This document shows, piece after piece, positions 16,101-22,525 of a stretch of 22,525 bases of DNA. The stretch is from NCBI GenBank assembly GCA_946479185.1, contig CAMLFF010000013.1, positions 1-22,525 of the forward strand, written 5' to 3'. The stretch comes from an uncultured Sphingobium sp. (lineage in GTDB: Bacteria; Pseudomonadota; Alphaproteobacteria; Sphingomonadales; Sphingomonadaceae). The translations under genes were made by a program, and so were the position numbers. The stretch's first letter is position 1. Every line of letters starts with the position of its first letter. The notes under the pieces are model-generated. The model ran no database searches and was not told where the DNA came from. It worked only from the letters and a program-made list of their open reading frames with translations.

Positions 16101-17642
16101 ATGACGCAACAGGAGATCGAGCCGGACGAGAATTTCGATCATGCTCCGCCCGGCGCGAGCGCCATGCTCGAGTCTCTTCGCGGCATCGGCTATTCTCCTG
16201 CGGCAGCAGTTGCGGACCTGATCGATAACAGTATTGCTGCCGGAGCGACCAGGGTCCGTGTCGATTTCGAATGGCGCGGCCCCGCTTCGATAGTTCGCAT
16301 CACCGACAATGGGCGCGGCATGGATCGCAAGGCTTTGGTCGAAGCGTTGCGCCCTGCCGGAAGGCATCCGCTTGAGCCCCGGGAGCCCGAAGATCTTGGC
16401 CGTTTTGGACTAGGATTGAAGACCGCCTCCCTCTCTCAAGGGAGTTTGATGGCCGTCGCTTCACGTATTGAGGGTGGTGGGATCCAGGCTCGCTATTGGG
16501 ATCTGGCACATGTTGCCGATGTGGATGCCTGGCAATTGTTGCGGGGTATGCCCGCGGAAATTGCCCAGGATGCCGATATTCTCTCGGACTGTCCTCAGGG
16601 GACTGTCGTTGTCATCGCCCGGCTGGATCGCATGCTGGGCAGAGAACTCACCGACGATGCAACCGATCGTCAGCGATTCTATACCCTTGCCCAGGCAGTG
16701 GAACGTCATCTGTCGATGACCTTCCATCGTTATATCGAAGGGGCGAACCCGCGCCTTGTCATAACTTTCAATGGTGATGACGAAGCGCAGCAGGTGATTC
16801 CCTGGGATCCTTTCATTTCGCAGCACAAGGCAACCGCGCCTACACCCGTCGAAACCATCCGGCACAGCGGAGGCACGATCGAGGTCCAGGGCTTCGTTCT
16901 GCCACATCGCGACCGGATGAGCAGCGCCGAGTTCGGGAAAGCCGAAGGCCCTTCCGGCTGGCAGGCTCATGAAGGCTTTTTCGTTTATCGGGGTGAGCGC
17001 CTGCTTGTCCCGGGCGGGTGGCTGGGATTGGGTCCCGGCCGCGGCTGGGCGCAGAACGGCATCCACCGCCTTGCCCGGATCAGACTCGACCTTCCCACTA
17101 GCGGCGACCAGGACTGGAAGGTGGATATTCGCAAGTCGATTGCGATCCCGCCACCATCCCTCCGCAAACGACTGCAAGCCCTGGCGGAAACCGTACGTCG
17201 CGATGCACGGGAAATCTTCGCGCAGCGCGCCGGTGCCGGCAGCCGCAAACAGCGCGAACAGCTCATCCGCGCCTGGGCGCCGGTACACACCAGCCGGGGC
17301 GTGTCCTACCGCGTCGACCGTACCCATCCTTCGGTTCGGCACGCGCTGGATGCGGTCGGCGACAAACGGCGGATCATTGAAGAGATGCTTGCCGTCATCG
17401 AGGCAACGGTGCCGGTGCAGCGTATCTGGATCGATGTCAGCGAGACGGCGGATTCGACAGCGCCGAAGGCCGGGCCGACGCTTTCTAACGATGAAGCCGC
17501 TGCCCTGTCATCCCTCTATCATCATATGCGCACCGCGCTGAAGCTCAGCGCTGACGAAGCGCGCGCACGATTGATGACACTCGAACCCTTCTCATCCTAT
17601 CCCGATGCGATCAGAAAGCTCCTTGACGAGGTGGCGCGCTGA
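16101..17642 (+). CDS. MORC/MutL-like GHKL ATPase of restriction-associated type
   Basis: 513 residues. The N-terminal GHKL (Bergerat) ATP site is clear: motif N AVADLIDNSIAAGATRV with Asp39 at the usual general-base Glu position and Mg-binding Asn43, motif G1 ITDNGRGM (Asp69, Gly71, Gly73), and motif G2 GRFGLGLKTAS (100-110). An S5-like domain follows, with DWKVDIRKSIAIPP holding the conserved lysine that reaches into the ATP site. The C-terminal ~150 residues are helical and charged. Iyer, Abhiman and Aravind (2008) described such prokaryotic MORC relatives in restriction-modification operons with Z1 helicases and restriction-fold nucleases; the same partners are here. It probably dimerises on ATP binding and clamps DNA. 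ATG 16101 starts 4 nt after the methylase stop; no strong ribosome site, so translational coupling is likely. Confidence 0.88.
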   Translation: MTQQEIEPDENFDHAPPGASAMLESLRGIGYSPAAAVADLIDNSIAAGATRVRVDFEWRGPASIVRITDNGRGMDRKALVEALRPAGRHPLEPREPEDLGRFGLGLKTASLSQGSLMAVASRIEGGGIQARYWDLAHVADVDAWQLLRGMPAEIAQDADILSDCPQGTVVVIARLDRMLGRELTDDATDRQRFYTLAQAVERHLSMTFHRYIEGANPRLVITFNGDDEAQQVIPWDPFISQHKATAPTPVETIRHSGGTIEVQGFVLPHRDRMSSAEFGKAEGPSGWQAHEGFFVYRGERLLVPGGWLGLGPGRGWAQNGIHRLARIRLDLPTSGDQDWKVDIRKSIAIPPPSLRKRLQALAETVRRDAREIFAQRAGAGSRKQREQLIRAWAPVHTSRGVSYRVDRTHPSVRHALDAVGDKRRIIEEMLAVIEATVPVQRIWIDVSETADSTAPKAGPTLSNDEAAALSSLYHHMRTALKLSADEARARLMTLEPFSSYPDAIRKLLDEVAR

Positions 17643-17643
17643 T

Positions 17644-20541
17644 ATGGCGATCAACCCAGATTTTCAGCTGGAGCTCGTGCAGATGGCCCAGCTTAGACTG
17701 TCTCAGCGTGTAGCGGATGCTCCGTTATCAAGGGAGGAGATTGGCGCAACGCTCGATCGGCTGTTCTCCGCATTTCCCGAATGGCGCAACGAAACCTCGC
17801 GCGACGCGGCAATCGCGCAGCTGGGCACGATTTTCAGCACCTTCATCGGCGATGAATCCGTACTTCGCGCCGACGACAGTCACCTGCCATGGCTCAACGA
17901 ACGCCGGGACGATATCCGCTGGAAGTTCTGGGAGCGTTACAGAAGCTACTTGATCCGGCATCAGCTTCCTCAACCCGCAATCAACTCGCTCAATCGGATC
18001 ACTGACCGTATTCTCGATCTGTGCGGCAATCCGGCGAACGAGGGCAAGTTTGATCGGCGCGGCATGGTCGTGGGTGACGTTCAATCGGGCAAGACCGGAA
18101 ACTATACCGGTCTGATCTGCAAGGCGACCGATGCGGGTTACAAGGTCATTATCGTTCTGACCGGACTCAACAACAATCTGCGCAGCCAGACGCAGATCCG
18201 GCTTGACGAAGGATTCATCGGCAAGATCAGCGTACCGATCGGCGAGACCAGTTCGCGGGTTATCGGTGCCGGCCAGATTGACCCCTCGGCTATCGTCGAC
18301 TGGGCGACCAATCGAACCGAAAAAGGCGACTTCAACTGGAAAACGATGTCGCAGTTCGGCGTTCACCCCGGCGGGCGTCCGTTGCTGCTCGTCGTCAAGA
18401 AGAATGCCAGCGTCCTCAATGGCGTAATCGAATGGATTCGCCTTACCGCCAATTCCAACGATCACGGAAGGCCGCGTTTTACGGGCATGCCATTGCTCGT
18501 GATCGATGACGAAGCCGACAACGCATCTGTAGATACCCGCCCGCAGAGCTTTACGGGCGGCGTCGCCGACGCTGACCACAAGCCGACCGCGATCAACTCG
18601 AAGATCCGTCAGATCGTCAACAGCTTCGATCAGGTTTCCTATGTGGGCTATACCGCAACACCGTTCGCCAACATCTTCATCCACCCTGACGCTGAAACCG
18701 GGAAGGAGTTTCAGGACCTCTTTCCTCGGGATTTCATCGTCAACATGCCGACGCCCAACAATTACATCGGCGCATCACGCATCTTTGGCTATGCGCGCGA
18801 GGACCAAGAGGGAAGCGAGGAAGAAGATGTTACCGGACTTACCCACCTGATTGTTCCGGTCGAGGATCATGCCGGGAGTCTCTCGAGACGCGAGACGCTC
18901 GGCTGGATGCCGCCTGTCCACAAGGTCTTCCATGTGCCACTGGTTAACGGCGACGATGTCGTTCCGGATTCGCTGCTTAAGGCGATGCGATCCTTTGTGC
19001 TTGTCGTCGCCGCGCGACGAGAGCGCGGACAAAGCCGCGCACACAACAGCATGCTGATCCATGTCACTCGTTTTCAGGCGGTCCAGAAGCGCGTCATGGC
19101 TCAAGTGCAGGAAGCGCTGGATACGCTGGCCAATGATATCCGCTATGGCGGGCAGATCGGACTGGCACCGTTCCGCGAGCTGTGGGAAATCGAGTTCGAA
19201 CCGGTCACGCGCAGCCTCGACCTTGAAGACTGTCCGCCAGTCGCTTGGCCAGATCTGGAAATAGCGTTGCGCGCGACCGTGAGCTCGATCAGCGTGCGGG
19301 AGATCAACGGCAGCTCTGCCGATGTCCTGGACTATGATCTCAACAAGGATCAGGGCCTCAACGTCATCGCTGTAGGAGGCGACAAGCTGGCCCGTGGGCT
19401 CACGTTGGAAGGCCTGTCGATCACCTATTTTCTCCGTGGCTCGACCATGTATGACACGCTCATGCAGATGGGCCGCTGGTTCGGCTATCGACAGGGCTAT
19501 CTCGATTTGTGCCGGCTGTTCACGACACAGGATCATATCGACTGGTACGGACACATTGCGCATGCGAATGACGAGCTGCGCCGCGAGTTCGACCGGATGG
19601 AGGCGATCAACGCCAGCCCGACGCAGTTCGGCTTGCGCGTCCGCAGTCACCCGAGCCTGACCGTCACCTCCCGCGCCAAGATGCGGCATGGAACCGAACT
19701 GCAGGTGTCGTTTGCCGGCGACATCTCCGAAACAACGGTCTTCTCGACCACGCCGCGGGTCCTGGAACAGAACCATGCTGCCGCTTCGGACTTCCTCGGA
19801 CGGCTGGCGGATGACGGCATCGCGCACATTCCCGACCCCGAACAGCCCCGGCCCAGCGGTCGCATGAACCGCTGGAAGGGATCACATCTGTGGACCGGAG
19901 TGCCGGCAGACTATGTCTTGTCGTTTCTCGAGATGTTATCGACTCACGAAGACGCCGCGCGTGCGAACGCGCCTGTCCTGGCGAAATATATCCGCGAGCA
20001 GGTTCGGCGTGGCGAACTGGTCGACTGGAATGTCCTTCTCGTCGGCGGCGACGGCGACAAGGTGGTGCTTGGTCCCTGGAGCGTGAATGCGCCCATACGC
20101 CAGCCCAAGGGTGGCTACGGCCCTGATCTGAGCCGTCCCCGCCTCATCAGGCCTGGCGAGCGTTTCGTCATTCGGCGCCTCCTCAACCCACGCGATGAAT
20201 CGGTCGATCTGGGTTCCGACGCCTATGCCGCGGCCATGGTCGACACGCTCGCAGCCCCACCGAAGCGCAAGCGCAAGACTGACAGGCCTCCCGAAGCACC
20301 CTCTGGCGTGTTTCTTCGTCAATATCGCCCGCCGAACCGCGGCCTGCTGCTGCTCTATCCGCTCGCTCGCCGCCAAGAGATCGACGACAACGGACGCAAG
20401 TTTGACCATGTTTTCCTTCCCGTCGACACGCCCCCGATCGGATTGGGCATCAGTTTCCCGGCGAGCGAGAACGCAAAATCCGTCAGCTACATGGTCAACA
20501 GCATTTACGGGGCTGGCGACGACGATGATGGCGACGCATGA
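17644..20541 (+). CDS. Z1-domain superfamily 2 helicase-like ATPase
   Basis: 965 residues from ATG 17644, 1 nt after the stop of the ATPase gene. Helicase motifs: Walker A GDVQSGKTGNY (Lys150), Walker B VIDDEADNAS (Asp288, Asp289, Glu290), motif III YTATPFAN (336-343), and motif VI QMGRWFGYRQGY (arginine finger candidates Arg611 and Arg616). GDVQSGKT and the D-D-E-A-D-N box plus QMGRWFGYRxGY are typical of Z1 proteins, which occur only in restriction/defence-like loci. The N-terminal ~130 residues and C-terminal ~300 have no recognised fold; a basic KRKRK patch is near residue 875. Likely a DNA translocase that couples recognition by the GHKL ATPase and nuclease. Start chosen by junction; an upstream in-frame GTG-type start at 17605 would overlap the previous gene. 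Confidence 0.9.
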   Translation: MAINPDFQLELVQMAQLRLSQRVADAPLSREEIGATLDRLFSAFPEWRNETSRDAAIAQLGTIFSTFIGDESVLRADDSHLPWLNERRDDIRWKFWERYRSYLIRHQLPQPAINSLNRITDRILDLCGNPANEGKFDRRGMVVGDVQSGKTGNYTGLICKATDAGYKVIIVLTGLNNNLRSQTQIRLDEGFIGKISVPIGETSSRVIGAGQIDPSAIVDWATNRTEKGDFNWKTMSQFGVHPGGRPLLLVVKKNASVLNGVIEWIRLTANSNDHGRPRFTGMPLLVIDDEADNASVDTRPQSFTGGVADADHKPTAINSKIRQIVNSFDQVSYVGYTATPFANIFIHPDAETGKEFQDLFPRDFIVNMPTPNNYIGASRIFGYAREDQEGSEEEDVTGLTHLIVPVEDHAGSLSRRETLGWMPPVHKVFHVPLVNGDDVVPDSLLKAMRSFVLVVAARRERGQSRAHNSMLIHVTRFQAVQKRVMAQVQEALDTLANDIRYGGQIGLAPFRELWEIEFEPVTRSLDLEDCPPVAWPDLEIALRATVSSISVREINGSSADVLDYDLNKDQGLNVIAVGGDKLARGLTLEGLSITYFLRGSTMYDTLMQMGRWFGYRQGYLDLCRLFTTQDHIDWYGHIAHANDELRREFDRMEAINASPTQFGLRVRSHPSLTVTSRAKMRHGTELQVSFAGDISETTVFSTTPRVLEQNHAAASDFLGRLADDGIAHIPDPEQPRPSGRMNRWKGSHLWTGVPADYVLSFLEMLSTHEDAARANAPVLAKYIREQVRRGELVDWNVLLVGGDGDKVVLGPWSVNAPIRQPKGGYGPDLSRPRLIRPGERFVIRRLLNPRDESVDLGSDAYAAAMVDTLAAPPKRKRKTDRPPEAPSGVFLRQYRPPNRGLLLLYPLARRQEIDDNGRKFDHVFLPVDTPPIGLGISFPASENAKSVSYMVNSIYGAGDDDDGDA

Positions 20542-21542
20542 GCGCCGTCGACGAAGCCTGGAAGGCGCTGCGTGACGAGCGCCGCACCGAAGCCGGATGG
20601 CATCTTCGGCGACTCTATCCCGAGGCTTCGTGCGAGCTGTTCGCCGGGATACATCAGCCGGATGGCGCGCCGGGATTGATTGTCGAGGTCGACGTAGCGG
20701 CCATTGCATCCACGGTCCGCATGCCGAAATCAGCCGGCTTCCATGTCGACAGCATATTGCTTGGTCACAGTCATTCGGGCCGGGTCAGGATTGCGCTTTC
20801 CCTGGCGCACCCCGCCTATTCCGCGGTGTTTGCCGTATTGTGCGTCGACGCGGCTGGCGTCACCGCTTCGCAGGCCGATGCAGTATCGGCCGTTTCAGCT
20901 TTTGTCGGACGTCTGCACGTCTGGCAGGCGTTCATGGCGCGCCATGGACCAGACGGACTTTCCGAAACAGCGGTGATCGGCTTGATGGGGGAACTCCATA
21001 TACTGGCGGCACATCTGGCCCCGCTAGTCGGGATCGAACACGCGCTCGGTGCCTGGGCGGGACCACGCGGCGAAGCCAATGATTTCAGCCTCGCGGCGGG
21101 CTATTTGGAGATCAAGGCGACGATACGCCAGGCACCGGACAGCCTCCCGATTTCCAATGCCAGTCAGCTAGACATCCGGCGGGGCCGGATACTGCTTGGT
21201 CACTTGCGCTTCCGCCCCGCCCCGGAAGGCGCGACGTTGCCTGAAATGGTGGAAGCAATCCGTATGCAGCTGGCGGAGGAGGTTCCGGCCGCCATCCCGC
21301 AGTTCGAGGAATTGCTCCTCGCCGCGGGCTATGTCGATGCACATAGCGAGAGTTATATGCTGCATCTCGAACCCGATGGCCTGAAGTTGTTCGAAGTGAC
21401 TGCGGATTTCCCGCGTATCGCTCCCGACGAGCTTCGCGCCGGCGTTTTGGATTGTTCCTACACAATCGATCTTGGCGCCTGCGCGCCCTGGGCCGTGCCG
21501 GGATCGACCCTTGTTTCACTCACGGGAGATGCAGATGGCTGA
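20538..21542 (+). CDS. PD-(D/E)XK nuclease, DUF4420-like
   Basis: 334 residues, sharing an ATGA start-stop overlap with the helicase gene. The nuclease core is visible: Glu152 in VIGLMGELHIL, Asp182 in GEANDFSLAAGYL, and Glu191-x-Lys193 in LEIKATIR, the order E...D...ExK expected of the restriction-endonuclease fold. The N-terminal half (about 1-140) is a beta-rich domain and the C-terminal part (about 200-334) helps complete the fold. PD-(D/E)XK motif (DUF4420) proteins accompany Z1 and AIPR genes. It is the most likely DNA-cleaving subunit. The active-site residues appear intact, so the system is probably functional. Confidence 0.87.
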   Translation: MSAVDEAWKALRDERRTEAGWHLRRLYPEASCELFAGIHQPDGAPGLIVEVDVAAIASTVRMPKSAGFHVDSILLGHSHSGRVRIALSLAHPAYSAVFAVLCVDAAGVTASQADAVSAVSAFVGRLHVWQAFMARHGPDGLSETAVIGLMGELHILAAHLAPLVGIEHALGAWAGPRGEANDFSLAAGYLEIKATIRQAPDSLPISNASQLDIRRGRILLGHLRFRPAPEGATLPEMVEAIRMQLAEEVPAAIPQFEELLLAAGYVDAHSESYMLHLEPDGLKLFEVTADFPRIAPDELRAGVLDCSYTIDLGACAPWAVPGSTLVSLTGDADG

Positions 21543-22525
21543 GGATCGCGACCTGCCAAAGTTCGCGATCGAACTTCAATCGGAAATCGCCGACTGCGCA
21601 CTTGGGGACATGGAGGGCGGCGACTTCACCGAGAACGCCTTTGTGAATGTCGTTGCGGAGCATCTCGCGGATATCGGGATGATCGAGAATCCGGTCACCT
21701 GTCATTTCCCCGGGAAGGTGGGCACCGGCATCGTAAGAATCTCCGGCTACGCTATTCCAGACGACGGCGAGCGGATCGACCTGCTCGTCGCGATCTTCGG
21801 CGGAACCGGGATCCCTTCGACGGTATCGGCGACCGACATGAAGCGCATCGCGGGCCAGGGTGCCCGTGCATTGCTTGCCGCCAGCCGGAACATCCATCTC
21901 GAGCTGGAGACAGCAAACGACCGCTACGCCATGATGGAGCGCATTTCCGAACTGCTCGCGGCAGGCACGAAGCAGGCCCGCGTGACCGTTATCACCGACG
22001 GACTTTCGGCTGCACAGTCGCTTGAATCCGCAACGGTTGCCGGCGTTGATGTGAGTTTCGAGATCTATGACATCCGCCGCCTGATGCGGACAATGCGTTC
22101 GGGACAACCACGCGAGATCATCGATATCGATCTTGCGACTCTAAGAATGCCGGCTATCCCCTGTGTGGCGATGCCGCCCGGTGCGGAGCCGTATGAGACG
22201 TACCTCGCCATCTTTTCGGGTGACACGCTCTACGAACTTTATGAGGCGTACGGGCCGCGCATTCTGGAATTCAACGTGCGCGCCTTTCTTCAGGCCACAG
22301 GCAAGGTCAATCGCGGCATCCGCGATACGATCCGCGACCAGCCGGGCTATTTCATGGCATACAACAACGGCATTTCAGTCACGGCGGATGAAGTGCGAAC
22401 TGCAGTTGTCGCGGGCGTAACCGTCATTACCGGCTTCAAGGGCATGCAGATCGTCAACGTCGGCCAGACGTCGGCCTCCATTCATCGTGCTCGAAAACGC
22501 GATCGGCTGGATCTGTCCCGAGTTC
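21535..22525 (+). CDS. AIPR-family protein (abortive infection phage resistance), 3' cut by window
   Basis: ATG 21535, with GGGAGA before it, overlaps the nuclease stop by 8 nt; the frame stays open for 330 codons to the window end. The AIPR hallmark block is clear from about residue 240: ILEFNVRAFLQATGKVNRGIRDTI, then QPGYFMAYNNGISVTADEV, then GMQIVNVGQTSASIHRA. The signature in relatives is usually N-G-G/C-Q-T, here N-V-G-Q-T. The N-terminal half (about 20-200) has a nuclease-like pattern (ERIDLLVAIFGG about 82-93), which may be an HJC-like/restriction-fold domain; this is less certain. AIPR proteins are named after a component of the lactococcal AbiR phage-resistance locus. It closes the visible part of the operon; further genes may follow outside the window. 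Confidence 0.88.
   Translation, partial: MAEDRDLPKFAIELQSEIADCALGDMEGGDFTENAFVNVVAEHLADIGMIENPVTCHFPGKVGTGIVRISGYAIPDDGERIDLLVAIFGGTGIPSTVSATDMKRIAGQGARALLAASRNIHLELETANDRYAMMERISELLAAGTKQARVTVITDGLSAAQSLESATVAGVDVSFEIYDIRRLMRTMRSGQPREIIDIDLATLRMPAIPCVAMPPGAEPYETYLAIFSGDTLYELYEAYGPRILEFNVRAFLQATGKVNRGIRDTIRDQPGYFMAYNNGISVTADEVRTAVVAGVTVITGFKGMQIVNVGQTSASIHRARKRDRLDLSRV

Noticed and set aside
18775..19827. 350-codon minus-strand frame within the Z1 gene
   Set aside because: Antisense to conserved helicase motifs.

Overview
The window looks like chromosome from an alphaproteobacterium of the sphingomonad group. It is high in GC and carries a conserved alphaproteobacterial pair (a CpdR-type response regulator divergent from an N-formylglutamate amidohydrolase-family gene), a SapC-family protein and a suhB/alpha-r14-like small RNA. 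All assignments come from reading the sequence; no database search was run.

Positions 1-6763 are ordinary core genome: the C-terminal part of pyruvate phosphate dikinase (ppdK), tRNA-Arg(ACG), a small exported cysteine-containing protein on the minus strand, a GlcD/D-2-hydroxyglutarate-dehydrogenase-like FAD enzyme, a SapC-family protein, a three-hairpin small RNA with a very strong terminator, the amidohydrolase, cpdR and tRNA-Val(GAC).

From the 3' end of tRNA-Val onward the content becomes accessory, and it reads as an integrated, mobilizable element. It holds an HTH (excisionase-like) gene overlapping a complete tyrosine recombinase, a three-gene minus-strand operon of unknown function, a divergent intergenic region rich in inverted repeats (the oriT candidate), and a MOBQ/MobA-type relaxase with a long N-terminal extension. 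The far end of the element is not in the window.

Positions 13868-22525 hold the most interesting cargo, a tightly packed same-strand operon. It begins with a promoter whose spacer carries a perfect palindrome, followed by an XRE-family regulator, a Vsr mismatch endonuclease, a DNA cytosine-5 methyltransferase, a MORC/MutL-like GHKL ATPase, a Z1-type superfamily 2 helicase-like ATPase, a PD-(D/E)XK (DUF4420-like) nuclease, and an AIPR-family protein cut by the window end. Gene junctions are 1-4 nt gaps or short overlaps. Comparative genomics has previously linked MORC-type GHKL ATPases, Z1 helicases and restriction-fold nucleases to restriction-modification. The likely job is anti-phage or anti-plasmid defence: the methylase marks self DNA, Vsr repairs deaminated methylcytosine, and the ATPase/helicase/nuclease/AIPR group acts on unmarked DNA. 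The mechanism is inferred and I am not aware of a settled one.
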